A stretch of 64,000 nucleotides of DNA from Paludibacter sp. (GCA_019163375.1 JAFLKK010000016.1:1-64000), one strand, 5' to 3'. Counted from the stretch's first letter, positions 9,778 to 20,137 are shown. Translations and numbers: made by a program. Notes: generated by a model from the sequence alone, not told the origin.

Positions 9778-12700
9778 CTATTGTAATTTCTTCATAATCG
9801 CATCAATTTGTAGTTGCTGATTATTCATCATATCCTTCAAATTTTTAATCTCCAGTTGTTGTTGACTTATCTCATTTTGTTGCTCCTTGATGGCCTGTAT
9901 CAGAACACCGGTCAACTGAGTATAATCAACTTTTAAAAAGCCATCCTTACCCAAATTTACCATTTCGGGAAAAACGGTCTGTAGTTCTTGAGCAATAACA
10001 CCAATTTTAGGTCCTGTGGCATATTTCTTTTGATTTTTATACTCGAAACGTACTCCCCGAATCTGATCAATTGATTTAAGTACCGTTGTTAATGTTTCTA
10101 TATTTGTTTTCAACCTTCGATCCGATGGCGTGTAAAAGTTTCCATTAACGGTAAGATCTTTTGCAATAATGGCATTTTCGGTGGCATCAAAACTTAATCC
10201 TGCTCCTACTCCACCGCCATTACTTATGCTGAATGTTTGCATTTTCAAATTTGTAGTAGCAGTATGATTACCTAAATTGTCAGTACCTACCGCAACCCAA
10301 GTTGTTCCATTATAGGTATAAAGTCGGTTATCGACAGTGGAATAAAATGTATCGCCGGTTTGACCTGTTGCAGGTAAGGTTCCCCCATTCTGAGTTGTTG
10401 CCGTTTTTGCATCAACATATTTTTTAGTGGCAGCTTCCTGGTCGGCTGTAGGATCTAAAAGATTCGTTATTTTAAAGTTATTTGTTCCATTGCCCAATGA
10501 TATATTTGCTGTAGCAGCGCCAAAACCACTTATCGGAATTGAGCTCTTTGTAGTGGCTGTCGCAATCCCGGTTACACTTCCAACAAAGAACTGCCCATCG
10601 GCTAGAGCATTACCCACCGGCTGCCATGCTGAACCGGTGTAAACATAAAGTCGATTGTCTGTAGTTGAATAAAAGGTATCGCCCATTTGTCCAACAGCAG
10701 GCAGTGTACCACCGGTTTGAGTTGAAACAGATTTGGCATCTACGTATTTTTTTGTTGCTGCTTCCTGATCGGCTGTTGGATCGGCAAGGTTCGATATTTT
10801 AAAATTAGTGGTTCCATTACCCAATAAAATTCCAGCTGTAGCAGCACCAAAATCACTTATTGAGACTGTGTTTTTAGCTACAGGAGTAGCAAGATTCGTA
10901 GCGCTACCGACAAAGATAGAACCTGTTGGTAAAGCCAAAGAGCCGGCAACCGATGTCTTTGTGTCTACATATTTTTTGGTTGCCGCTTCCTGATCGTTTG
11001 TAGGATCTGCCAGATTCGTAATTTTATAATTCAATGTTCCGTTTCCAAATGCCACATCGGCATCGGCTGCTGCAAATCCGCTTAGTGCAATTGTATTTTT
11101 AGCTGTGGCAGTAGCAATACCCGAAGCATTTCCAACATATAATTGCCCGTTTGCTAACGAATTGTCTACAGGTACCCAAGAGGTTCCATTGTAAACATAT
11201 AGGCGATTGTCGGTGGTAGAATAGTAAGTATCAGAAACCTGCTGACCGCTCGAAGGTAATGTTCCTCCACTTTGAGTGGAAGCCGTTTTTGTATCCACAT
11301 ATTTTTTCGTGGCAGCTTCCTGATCGTTGGTTGGGTCTGCTAAGTTGGTAATTTTAAAATTAGATGTTCCATTTCCTAATGAAATATCTGTAGTGGCAAT
11401 TCCAAAATCACTAATTGGAATATTACTTTTAGGCACATCAGTTGCCTGATTGGAAGCATTACCAACATAAATAGATCCGGCTGAAAGCGTAAGAGCTCCG
11501 GGCCCGGCAATCTTTGAATCGACATAATTTTTTGTGGCTGCATCTTGTGCAAACAACGGTTCCGCCAAAAAGCTAATGTTGTACTGCGTTGCAGCATCGC
11601 CCATATTAATGGTAGCAGTTGCTTTGCCAAATGAACTTACCGGAATAGCACTGGTTGATGTTGACACTGCTTTTCCTGTCGCATTCCCTAGAAACATTTT
11701 CCCTGTAGCCAGAGCAAGACTGGTGGACGGAGTAGCGAATAAATCATCAATATATTTTTTTGTGGCTGCATCGTTATCAGCAAGTGGAGTAGCTAAATTA
11801 GTCAATTTGTAACTCCCAAAAGATATGTCAGCAGCTGCAGTTCCAAAACCGCTTAATGGGATAGCCGTTTTTAAAGTAGAAATGGCTTTCCCTGAGGCAT
11901 TTCCTAAAAACATGCTTTCTGAAGCAAGATTAAGACTGCTAGCATCAATCGTTTTAGAATCAACATAGTTTTTCGTTGCAACATCCTGGGCAGTTGCAGG
12001 ATCCGCCACATTTGTCAGTTTAAATCCTCCAAATGCAACATCAGTGGCAGCTGCACCAAAACCGCTGATAGCAATTGTGTTTTTTGCCACAGCTCCGGCT
12101 TTTCCGCTTGCATTCCCTAATAGTAAACTACCTGTTGCCAGAGTAATACTTACAGGATCAATAATTCTGTTATCGACATAGCTTTTTGTAGCTGCATCTT
12201 GTGCCACAAGGGGATTTGCAAGGTTCACAATTTTATTATTTGTTGTTCCATCTCCTAATGAAATATTAGCTGTTGCAGCTCCAAAACCGCTGATAGGAAT
12301 GGTGCTCTTAGCTGTTGCAACAGCTTTATTAGTAATATTCCCAACAAAAAAGTTGCCTGAAGCTAAAGTCAGTAAAGCCGTAGGATTTGTGAACAAAGCA
12401 TCCACATAATTTTTTGTAGCAGCATCCTGTGCACCTGTCGGATTGGCAAGATTGACAACCCTGTTATTAGTCGTTCCATCTCCGAATGAAACGTTATCGG
12501 TAGGATTGCCAAAACCACTAAGGGGAATATGTGTCTTATCTAATTTATCATCTGTTATTGCTTTATTCGCAACGGTAAGTTTACCACTATTGTTGATTGT
12601 AGCATCACCTGACATTGTAACCGGAGTAGCTACATTCGTAGAATTACCTACATACATCTGTCCATTTGGCAATATATTATCCGCCGGCATCCATACAGTA

Positions 12701-13536
12701 CCGTTATATACATAAAGCTTGTGATCAGAAGTATTGTAAAACAGACTACCTTCAGTAACCGTAACGGTTGCAGGATCAGGATTAAAAATACCACTAGGTA
12801 TAGAACCATTCGTCGAAATTTTAAGCCAAATGGTACCATTGTAAATATAGGAGGAATTATCTTCCGTATTAAAAAACATATCCCCTTTTGTAGCAGGATT
12901 TGTGAATTCTGTACTGGTTCCACTGGGCACCGTTCCACTTCCAACAGCCATCCATTGAGTACCATTATAAATATAGAGTTTCTTTTCGGTGGTATTATAG
13001 AAGCCTGCTCCAATATTTGGACTAGCAGGCATATCAGCAGCAGTACCAGAAGTAAATTTGGAAACATCATCATTAATACTCATAATTGCTGCATTTTGAA
13101 CGGCAACCATCAAAGCTGTATTTGGATAATTTGGATCAAATTTTGCTAAGCCGTATCCATTCGATGTTGGTCGATAGAGAGTTCCCACTCCGGGTACAGT
13201 TGGATATATATTCCATTCATCAATTGCACCTGAAAGGTATGTAACATCAAACTCGTTTATATCAGAAGATGAGTAGCCTGCAGTAGTAACAATATCTATT
13301 CGATACATCTTTCCATCAGAATCTACAACAACATCCCCTTTCTCAATCTCATTTGCAAAGTGTCCACCATCATCTTGATTAAAAGTTCCTTGAATTGTAT
13401 GGGTAGAATTAGTTGTTGTTGGATTTTCACTAAACCCGGTAAAGGTAAATCTACCATTAAGTAAAACTTGGGCTTCAGCATTAAATCCACAAAAAACAAA
13501 CATCAAAATCAATGCATAACAATTAAACATTTTCAT
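9778..13536 (-). CDS. Secreted tail-fibre-like repeat protein with C-terminal S74 self-cleaving chaperone domain
   Basis: This 1252-aa protein has a signal peptide (MKMFNCYALILMFVFCG, cleavage after NAEA). Residues about 150-300 hold three short units of the type LYIYNGT.W. Residues about 300-1045 hold nine units of about 65-110 aa, each ending in A(A)TKxYVD, a style typical of phage tail fibres. The last 115 residues are an intramolecular chaperone/peptidase S74 domain beginning SDRRLK, with Ser1138 and Lys1143 in the spacing of the catalytic dyad of endosialidase-type chaperones. A GVIAQELQ..FPE motif follows, then a C-terminal coiled coil. S74 domains trimerise the fibre and then cut themselves off; that the same happens here, outside the cell, is inference. 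The gene sits between two other repeat-protein genes with gaps of 59 and 48 bp, so co-transcription is likely. Confidence 0.88.
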   Translation of the reverse strand: MKMFNCYALILMFVFCGFNAEAQVLLNGRFTFTGFSENPTTTNSTHTIQGTFNQDDGGHFANEIEKGDVVVDSDGKMYRIDIVTTAGYSSSDINEFDVTYLSGAIDEWNIYPTVPGVGTLYRPTSNGYGLAKFDPNYPNTALMVAVQNAAIMSINDDVSKFTSGTAADMPASPNIGAGFYNTTEKKLYIYNGTQWMAVGSGTVPSGTSTEFTNPATKGDMFFNTEDNSSYIYNGTIWLKISTNGSIPSGIFNPDPATVTVTEGSLFYNTSDHKLYVYNGTVWMPADNILPNGQMYVGNSTNVATPVTMSGDATINNSGKLTVANKAITDDKLDKTHIPLSGFGNPTDNVSFGDGTTNNRVVNLANPTGAQDAATKNYVDALFTNPTALLTLASGNFFVGNITNKAVATAKSTIPISGFGAATANISLGDGTTNNKIVNLANPLVAQDAATKSYVDNRIIDPVSITLATGSLLLGNASGKAGAVAKNTIAISGFGAAATDVAFGGFKLTNVADPATAQDVATKNYVDSKTIDASSLNLASESMFLGNASGKAISTLKTAIPLSGFGTAAADISFGSYKLTNLATPLADNDAATKKYIDDLFATPSTSLALATGKMFLGNATGKAVSTSTSAIPVSSFGKATATINMGDAATQYNISFLAEPLFAQDAATKNYVDSKIAGPGALTLSAGSIYVGNASNQATDVPKSNIPISDFGIATTDISLGNGTSNFKITNLADPTNDQEAATKKYVDTKTASTQSGGTLPSSGQQVSDTYYSTTDNRLYVYNGTSWVPVDNSLANGQLYVGNASGIATATAKNTIALSGFAAADADVAFGNGTLNYKITNLADPTNDQEAATKKYVDTKTSVAGSLALPTGSIFVGSATNLATPVAKNTVSISDFGAATAGILLGNGTTNFKISNLADPTADQEAATKKYVDAKSVSTQTGGTLPAVGQMGDTFYSTTDNRLYVYTGSAWQPVGNALADGQFFVGSVTGIATATTKSSIPISGFGAATANISLGNGTNNFKITNLLDPTADQEAATKKYVDAKTATTQNGGTLPATGQTGDTFYSTVDNRLYTYNGTTWVAVGTDNLGNHTATTNLKMQTFSISNGGGVGAGLSFDATENAIIAKDLTVNGNFYTPSDRRLKTNIETLTTVLKSIDQIRGVRFEYKNQKKYATGPKIGVIAQELQTVFPEMVNLGKDGFLKVDYTQLTGVLIQAIKEQQNEISQQQLEIKNLKDMMNNQQLQIDAIMKKLQ
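10412..12410 (-). repeat. Nine tandem coding repeats ending in ATKxYVD
   Basis: The codons for the ATK(K/N/S)Y(V/I)D motif recur at about 12405, 12176, 11962, 11752, 11522, 11297, 10969, 10738 and 10412. The spacing is 210-230 bp in most of the array and about 325 bp where an extra LYVYNGT.W insert is present. Each unit also carries a (F/L)(V/L)GNA..KA segment and a (I/V)(P/S)(I/L)S.FG segment. Confidence 0.8.
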
Positions 13537-13543
13537 ATATAAA

Positions 13544-13548
13544 CCTCC
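13544..13548 (-). promoter_or_regulatory. Shine-Dalgarno-like GGAGG before the S74 gene
   Basis: GGAGG lies 7 nt before the ATG at 13536. Bacteroidota genes usually lack a strong Shine-Dalgarno sequence, so this canonical site stands out and fixes the start of the 1252-aa protein. Confidence 0.55.
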
Positions 13549-13584
13549 AATATTTTGTGAAAAATAATTGTATATTGATTAAAT

Positions 13585-16500
13585 TTAAAATCCTAATGCA
13601 ATAATCCATTTTTGAACAGCTGATGGAAATTGAAACATAGATTTCATTGTCTTGTTGGTTGGATCATCTAGTTTATATGTTGTCGTACCTGCAATTGGCA
13701 AAAATGTAGATTTTCCTGGCGTAAGACCTTTATTATAAGCAGATACAGAAACCGGTAATCGAGCATTTGTATAATCGTCATTTATATTATCTGTATAAAT
13801 AATGTCTACATTAATATATTGTGCAGCACCAAGTGCAAATCCTAGTAAGGTATAATCTCCAAAAATTTGTACGGACTGTATTAACACTCCTGTTGGCACA
13901 CTGATTTCGAACAGATTAGTAAATCCAGAGGCGGTACCATCGTCTTTCCTTCCTGCCTTTTGTATGACTGTAACACCCACTCCAGTTGCAGTGATAGTCA
14001 CATTTGTATTAGCACTTGGATGGTAAGTCTGAAGTGAGCTCCCTCCACCACCTCCCGTTGCAGGAGCAACCCATTCAGAAGTTCCGTCGGCTTTAGAAGT
14101 TAAAACTTGTGCTGCAGTAGTTGGGGGAGTTGGTATCTTACTCAGTTTTGTAAGATCTGCAGGTACCATCAAACCGGCATTTGTAGTTGTGGCTACAGGA
14201 ATAGTAGCAGCAGTTCCAGTGCTTGAATTTACTAAACCTTGAGTTGCAGAAGCTGTATATGTAATATTTGTGCCGGTGGGTGGTGCTACCCAAGTGGCAG
14301 CAGTACCCGCTCCATTAACCGTTAATACTTTGTTTGCATCTGACACACCGGCAATATTCGCAAACTTATCTAATTTTGATTTGTCGGTATTTATCATTAA
14401 CCCGGCTGTTGAAGATGTTGCTGCCGGAATGGTAGCAGCAATTCCGGTGCTGGAGTTTACAACACCTTGTGTCGCTGAAGTTGTATAAGTAAGATCTGTA
14501 GCCGCACCTCCTCCACCGGTTCCATTTGCTACAGTAGTTATACGTCCTTGAGCATCAACTGTAATATTAGCAGAAGTATAACTACCAGGAGTTACAGCTG
14601 TATTTGCCAACGCAATTGTAGGATTGTTTGACACACCATCACCATTGGTAACATTAATGCCAGTACCTGAAACTATTGTACGGGTTGCTACCGCTCCGGT
14701 TCCTGTTCTGGCAATCAATCCTGTTGTTGATAGTCCCACTAAAGCAGTAAGATTAGGATCGGTAACGGCAGCTGCAATTGTAATACTTGCAGTTCCGTCA
14801 AAAGCAACTCCATTAATGGTTCTTGGCGTGGTTAGTTTCGTTGCAGTTGCAGCTGATGCCACATTCTTACTTGCATCTGCCGTATTATCAACAAGATTTA
14901 ATCCTACATTTGTCTTTGTAATTCCGGTTGGATTATTTATCACCGGGTTTGTAAGTGTTTTATTCGTCAAGGTTTGCGTAGCAGTTAAGCCAACAACTTG
15001 CTCTGAAATATTAGCCACATCGTAAGTCGCTTTATTCATATCACCGGTTCCCGTTGCCGATCCCCAGGTAAATCCGCCACTCCCATTCGATGTTAATATT
15101 TGTCCGTTAGTCCCATTTGCACTAATATTGCTCAGTTTTGTTGCAGTAATGGTCTGATTAGCAATATCAGTAGCAGTAATAGTTCCATCTAGAATCTGAG
15201 TTGTTCCAACTTTACCCGTACCTATGCTAGCAGCAAATGAACCCATACCTGAACCAGTTACATCACCTGTAAGCGTTATCGTTTGGTCGCCTGTATTTAC
15301 TCCTGTTCCGGTAACATTTGTACCATTTATATATCCTGTTGCCGCTACAGAAGTTGGGGTGATAGCTCCCAATGAAAGTGTAATGGCCGGAGTGGCTGTT
15401 GAAGTTGCAGTACCACTAATACCATTAGCTGTTACTACTGAAACGCCGGTTACCGTTCCGGTTCCACCTCCGGTTGCACTCAGGGTGGTTCCTGTAAAAC
15501 TTAATCCTGCCCCTAAGCTAATCTCACTCAATGAAGTACCTGAAGCTCCTGACCCCAACAACTTACCGGCAGTCATAGCCTGCATTTTAGAATAAGTTAC
15601 TTTGTTAGCACCAATAGTTGCAGTAATTGCCCCTGTACCCGACCCTGTCATATCACCCGATAGTGTTATTGTCTGATCACCCGTATTAACTCCTGTGGTT
15701 GTTCCACTAATATTAGGCGCCGAAATGGTTCCTGTGGCTGTAATGTTGCCGGTCGATATATTTCCGGTAGTTGTTATATTTCCTGCCGTATTTATAGATG
15801 TTGGGGTGATAGCTCCCAATCCTAAGGTAATCAGAGGCGATGTAGTTGAACTTCCCACGGAGGCAGTAATACCACCATTTGCAATTACTGATACGCCGGT
15901 TACTGTTCCACCACCTGATGGAGCCGGCTGCCATAATGTAGCTGTACCTCCCGCGTTTACCGTCAGCACATTATTACCATTAGCAGAACTGTAAGCTGGA
16001 ACTTTAGTATCCACATACGTTTTAACTGCATTTTCAGTTGTATACTTTGTACTCGACGCCCCTGCTAAAGTTCCATCATTACTTTTATTCGTTTTATCCT
16101 CTTTTAATAATAAAGCGTTTATGGTAGCCGTACTCAATGGTTTTAATAAGTCGGTTGTATTATCAACATTTGATAAGCTGATATCAGCTTTTGTCAAAGT
16201 GATGTTCCCAATTTTTGAGTTTACCGATAGAACAGGTGAAGGTGCTGAGATTAATTCTTTCCAGTTACTTAAAATAGAAGCTGGTGTTTGAGACAAAACA
16301 TAGTTTTTCCCATCTCCGGTTATGATAGCTATACTTCCAACCACTGCGCCACTCAATGCAGTCATATCAGAAGCTAGTGGCAATACATCCACCGAGGAAA
16401 AAGAAATAGCCGGAATCTGATTGGAAGGAATCTTTCCGGTGCCGTCGAGTGTTGCTACTCCGTTATTAGCAGCTTTTTCCGACAAATCTATTTTTGTATT

Positions 16501-19500
16501 TAGGGCATTTTGTGTAAGCGTGCTGATAGGCTTGGCCAAATCACTTGTATTGCTTATCAGGTCTAATCCAAGATTTGCCTTAACCTGTGTAGGAGTCAAT
16601 TGTTGAAGTGTAGTTGAAGTAGCAGCAGCAATAAAGTTACCGGCTGTGTAAGACGTAATTCCTGTTCCGCCCTTAGTAACAGGAAGACTCGTAATCAGAG
16701 GTTCTTTTAGCAAAAGGCCTGGCACTGTAGGACTTGTACCCGTACCGCCTAAATCGCCTGTCATTTGAATGGTACCTAAAGTCGTTGAATTTGCCATTGG
16801 AACACCGCCTGCTGCAAGTACAGCAGCATCTACTCTTGTATCTACATAGGTTTTAATTGCATTAACCGTTGGATATTTTACATTTGATGTTGCATCTGTA
16901 GCAACATTAGTACTTTTGTTGGCTAGATTTTCTTTCAGAAGAAGAGCAGCTTGCGTTGCATCACTAATAACCTTCTCAGCATCAGTCGTATTTTGCACTT
17001 TATCTAAGCCTAGATCAACCTTAACTTCAGAAGGTGTTCTTTGCTGTAAAGTAGTTGAATTGCCGGCGTTTATATAGTTACCCGCTGTGTAGGAACCAAT
17101 TCCTGTTCCACCATTTGCAACGGGCAAAATACCGCTTATTGAACTTGCTGCAAGTAATTCCCAGGTGCCATTACCACTCAGATAAGTTGCAATAGAAGGT
17201 GTACCTGTTAAACTCATCGCATTTAAAGGAATATTTGATGTTCCATACCGTGCAGGGGGAATTGTTCCCGAAGTCAGGTTATCAGCATTTGTTTGATCAA
17301 AATTCTTTACATTTTCGAGCGATAATAACGTTTTTGTCTGAATTGAATTTAGTGCTGTCGGCACTGCACTTGCGCCGCTGTTATTTCCTAAAATAGTATT
17401 GTTGCCTATTGGAGCCAAACCAATCGTAGCATCACCGGTTAAACTACCACCGGCTAAACCCGACCCCGCAATAACACCTGTAATATCTCCAATTGTTCCG
17501 GTGATATTAAGTGCTCCACTTCCGTCAATGGCTAAACCTGATCCAACTTTAACACCACCTAAAGTTGTAGTCGAAGACATCGGCAGGGTATAATTCGTTA
17601 AACCATCAAGTTTATTTTTATCTGTAGCTGAAAAGAGGCCCGGATCGGTGCCGCTGGCAATTGGCAAAACAGATAATAATGATTTATTAACCCATTTCAA
17701 CCCATTCCAAATCAAAGCATCCTTATCTTGTTTTGCAGTAATTGAAACATCCAACAAATTATCTATATTAGCATCAGTAATACCATAAGCAGCAATAGTA
17801 GTTGGATTTGTACCTGAAATAACACGCCCCTGAGTATCTGTGGTAACAGATCTGTAAGTACTTGAAATTCCAACTGCTGGTAAACTTAATGGAGTAGTAT
17901 TTCCATCACCGTTTAATGTACCATCGTGCGATACAGCCGTCAGTCCTCCTGAAGCAGATGTTGAAATTTCGCCTTGCAATTCTTCCAGAGCTGCCTGTAC
18001 ATTGGTCGAGACTAATGATCCTGTTGGAGTAACCGGCACAGTAGAAGCTATTTGGTCGCCAGTGTTTGTTCCAGTTATGCCTGCAAGTGTTGATAACTGA
18101 GCATCGGTTACATATCTCTTATTTGAAGAATCTGCAATATCTGCAGTTGTAGCATCAGTTCCTGCAGTTACAAGCCCTTTTGTATCATAAGTAATTTTTG
18201 TTTTTGTTGCTCCTGTTATTGCCGCATTACCGGTCATTTTTGATGTAAGGCTTGTCGTATTCACATCAATTAAAGTCTTCAAGCCTTCCAATACTGTCTG
18301 AACATTTGTTCCGGTTACACCGGAAATTGCAGTTGTAGAAATACCCGAAGCCACGGAACTTCCTCCCGTAGCCGGAGCACCCCATGTACCATCACCTCTT
18401 AAATAGGTAGTTGCATCTCCATTACCTATAATAGCATTCACCGGTACAGTTGCACTCGCAAACCTTCCGGCTGGGATTGTCCCTGAAATTAAATTCGTTG
18501 CATTTGTTTGATCTACATCTTTCACATTTCCCAGTCCTACATCACTTTTAGTAAGTGCCAACATTGTTTTAATGTTGTTCATTGAAAGTGCCGTAGGATA
18601 CCCATAACTTGTAGAACTATTTCCAATAAGTGTATTTCCGGATATGGGAGCTATTTTCGTCAAAAGTAGACCACCATCATTTATTCCGACATTTGCAGTT
18701 CCACTATTTGTTGTCGATGATAATCCGCCAAAGGTAGTAACAGCAGTTAAACCACTTCCGGTTCCTGATCCCGAAGCAGGATCAGCCCAAACAAAGCTAC
18801 CGCCACCATTTGTTGTAAGAACCTGACCACTTGTTCCATTTGTACTTATTCCAGCTAATTTAAGAGGAGTTATGCCTTGGTTTGAGATACCTAACGGACT
18901 CGTTGAAGCTCCACTTCCGGTTAGTGTTGCATCGTGGGTCACAATCCCACTACCACTACCCGAAGATCCAAGTCCGGCCAATATACCTGCTAAATCTACA
19001 TGACTGTTTCTGGGACCGGAAATGGAAAGCACAGTTCCTGCAAGACTTAAAGATTGATTAAGATCGCTTAAGCTTACAGGGTACTTTCCGTTAATTGACA
19101 AATTATATGCAGCATCAAAAGTTAGAAATGGATCTGAACTTCCACCACCTGTTCCCGTTGAAAGTTTACTATCAACATACGATTTTGTTGCAGCATCCTG
19201 ACTCGATGTGGGATCGGCCAAATTGGTTATTCTGAAGTTGGTAAACCCATTACCCATCGAAATATTTGAATTAGGATAAGCAAAACCACTTAAAGGAATG
19301 GTATTTTTTGAAGTTGAAATAGCCTTGCCGTTCACATCACCAACATAAAATGACCCATTCTCTAATAATAATGGACCGGTTCCGGAACCGGCATCGGTAA
19401 TACCATAGCCCGCCAATGTTGTTGGTTTGTTTGTCAAATCTTTAAAACTACCTGTAAATGCAACAGTTGCAAGCGATGATGAACTTGCTTTAAGATCAAG

Positions 19501-19977
19501 TTGAGCAGTAATTTTATCTGACGACCAAGTGCTGGAACTTAAAACACGTGTATCCTGAATAACGGTACCTGAATTAGATCCGGCATTCGCAGCAAATAGT
19601 GCGTAAGGCACACTTAACAATTCACTTTCACCAACAACGGAATAATCACTTCCTCCCGTAGGGTCGGTTTCCGTTTTAATATAATGAGATCCTTTTGACC
19701 AATCAATAGCTGCAAAGGTTCCGGTTAAAGCAGTTCCGTTACCAATCGCAAAACTAACGAGACCATTATCATTGGTTATTGCATCATGCAATTCAACATA
19801 AACAGGAGTTTTATCCTGCAAAATGGTGATGATCATACTTACCTTCTTGTTTGTAATCAAAACTTTATTATTATTTCTGATTACAGCCTGATAGCTCATT
19901 TTCTTAGGAGCTTGAGCAAATACACTTGCAATGATGATCGTAAATATTAAATAAGTGTATAATTTCTTCATATTCAT
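13585..19977 (-). CDS. 2130-aa secreted phage-tail-fibre-like repeat protein
   Basis: The protein begins with a signal peptide (MNMKKLYTYLIFTIIIASVFA) and a roughly 110-aa head domain found in many Bacteroidota surface fibres. That domain is recognisable from MSYQAVIRNN, TNDNGLVSFAIGNG, TETDPTGGSDY and ELLSVPYALFA. The long middle (about 150-1960) is Gly/Thr/Ser/Asn-rich and consists of interleaved tail-fibre motifs: YLRGDGTW-type, NTGDQTITL.GD.TGSG, GLxxVxNTTD...KPIS, LPVANGGTGI and KYVTDAQL. The last 165 aa form a distinct predicted beta domain starting near SLQTYHPS and ending WIIALGF. There is no S74 domain and no obvious T9SS tail. The family style suggests a trimeric fibre; ligand and exact export route are unknown. 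Met3 at 19971 is an alternative start. Confidence 0.85.
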   Translation of the reverse strand: MNMKKLYTYLIFTIIIASVFAQAPKKMSYQAVIRNNNKVLITNKKVSMIITILQDKTPVYVELHDAITNDNGLVSFAIGNGTALTGTFAAIDWSKGSHYIKTETDPTGGSDYSVVGESELLSVPYALFAANAGSNSGTVIQDTRVLSSSTWSSDKITAQLDLKASSSSLATVAFTGSFKDLTNKPTTLAGYGITDAGSGTGPLLLENGSFYVGDVNGKAISTSKNTIPLSGFAYPNSNISMGNGFTNFRITNLADPTSSQDAATKSYVDSKLSTGTGGGSSDPFLTFDAAYNLSINGKYPVSLSDLNQSLSLAGTVLSISGPRNSHVDLAGILAGLGSSGSGSGIVTHDATLTGSGASTSPLGISNQGITPLKLAGISTNGTSGQVLTTNGGGSFVWADPASGSGTGSGLTAVTTFGGLSSTTNSGTANVGINDGGLLLTKIAPISGNTLIGNSSTSYGYPTALSMNNIKTMLALTKSDVGLGNVKDVDQTNATNLISGTIPAGRFASATVPVNAIIGNGDATTYLRGDGTWGAPATGGSSVASGISTTAISGVTGTNVQTVLEGLKTLIDVNTTSLTSKMTGNAAITGATKTKITYDTKGLVTAGTDATTADIADSSNKRYVTDAQLSTLAGITGTNTGDQIASTVPVTPTGSLVSTNVQAALEELQGEISTSASGGLTAVSHDGTLNGDGNTTPLSLPAVGISSTYRSVTTDTQGRVISGTNPTTIAAYGITDANIDNLLDVSITAKQDKDALIWNGLKWVNKSLLSVLPIASGTDPGLFSATDKNKLDGLTNYTLPMSSTTTLGGVKVGSGLAIDGSGALNITGTIGDITGVIAGSGLAGGSLTGDATIGLAPIGNNTILGNNSGASAVPTALNSIQTKTLLSLENVKNFDQTNADNLTSGTIPPARYGTSNIPLNAMSLTGTPSIATYLSGNGTWELLAASSISGILPVANGGTGIGSYTAGNYINAGNSTTLQQRTPSEVKVDLGLDKVQNTTDAEKVISDATQAALLLKENLANKSTNVATDATSNVKYPTVNAIKTYVDTRVDAAVLAAGGVPMANSTTLGTIQMTGDLGGTGTSPTVPGLLLKEPLITSLPVTKGGTGITSYTAGNFIAAATSTTLQQLTPTQVKANLGLDLISNTSDLAKPISTLTQNALNTKIDLSEKAANNGVATLDGTGKIPSNQIPAISFSSVDVLPLASDMTALSGAVVGSIAIITGDGKNYVLSQTPASILSNWKELISAPSPVLSVNSKIGNITLTKADISLSNVDNTTDLLKPLSTATINALLLKEDKTNKSNDGTLAGASSTKYTTENAVKTYVDTKVPAYSSANGNNVLTVNAGGTATLWQPAPSGGGTVTGVSVIANGGITASVGSSTTSPLITLGLGAITPTSINTAGNITTTGNISTGNITATGTISAPNISGTTTGVNTGDQTITLSGDMTGSGTGAITATIGANKVTYSKMQAMTAGKLLGSGASGTSLSEISLGAGLSFTGTTLSATGGGTGTVTGVSVVTANGISGTATSTATPAITLSLGAITPTSVAATGYINGTNVTGTGVNTGDQTITLTGDVTGSGMGSFAASIGTGKVGTTQILDGTITATDIANQTITATKLSNISANGTNGQILTSNGSGGFTWGSATGTGDMNKATYDVANISEQVVGLTATQTLTNKTLTNPVINNPTGITKTNVGLNLVDNTADASKNVASAATATKLTTPRTINGVAFDGTASITIAAAVTDPNLTALVGLSTTGLIARTGTGAVATRTIVSGTGINVTNGDGVSNNPTIALANTAVTPGSYTSANITVDAQGRITTVANGTGGGGAATDLTYTTSATQGVVNSSTGIAATIPAATSSTAGLMINTDKSKLDKFANIAGVSDANKVLTVNGAGTAATWVAPPTGTNITYTASATQGLVNSSTGTAATIPVATTTNAGLMVPADLTKLSKIPTPPTTAAQVLTSKADGTSEWVAPATGGGGGSSLQTYHPSANTNVTITATGVGVTVIQKAGRKDDGTASGFTNLFEISVPTGVLIQSVQIFGDYTLLGFALGAAQYINVDIIYTDNINDDYTNARLPVSVSAYNKGLTPGKSTFLPIAGTTTYKLDDPTNKTMKSMFQFPSAVQKWIIALGF

Positions 19978-20034
19978 TATTTTTGAATAGTTATATATCT
20001 ATATCTCTTTCAGATATTATCTTTTTAGATTATT

Positions 20035-20046
20035 GTTTTCGAAAAC
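20035..20046. promoter_or_regulatory. 12-bp perfect palindrome
   Basis: GTTTTCGAAAAC is a perfect palindrome about 60-70 bp upstream of the 2130-aa gene. It could be a dimeric regulator site, but nothing in the sequence shows which regulator, and one such palindrome in AT-rich DNA can arise by chance. Confidence 0.25.
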
Positions 20047-20101
20047 AGAATAAAACATTCATATTCCCACTTTTAGATAGTTCGAAAATTAATTATTTAT
20101 C

Positions 20102-20137
20102 TGGTAGGCACGCAAAGAGTATAACTACCATTTGCGT
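20102..20137 (-). promoter_or_regulatory. Two interlocked inverted repeats in the leader of the 2130-aa gene
   Basis: TGGTAG (20102-20107) pairs with CTACCA (20125-20130), and ACGCAAA (20110-20116) pairs with TTTGCGT (20131-20137). The halves alternate, so the two hairpins exclude each other in RNA. The connecting loops (none and 2 nt) look too short for a true pseudoknot. The element lies in the 318-bp gap between the T9SS gene and the 2130-aa gene. It may be an RNA switch, a DNA operator or chance. Confidence 0.35.

Noticed and set aside
14270-18826. Plus-strand frames of 60-130 codons opposite the 2130-aa gene
   Set aside because: Low-complexity Val/Pro/Ala antisense translations of the Thr/Gly/Asn-rich fibre gene.
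20102-20137. H-type pseudoknot in the leader of the 2130-aa gene
   Set aside because: The pairing order fits, but with full pairing the connecting loops (none and 2 nt) are too short to cross 6- and 7-bp stems; alternative hairpins are more likely.
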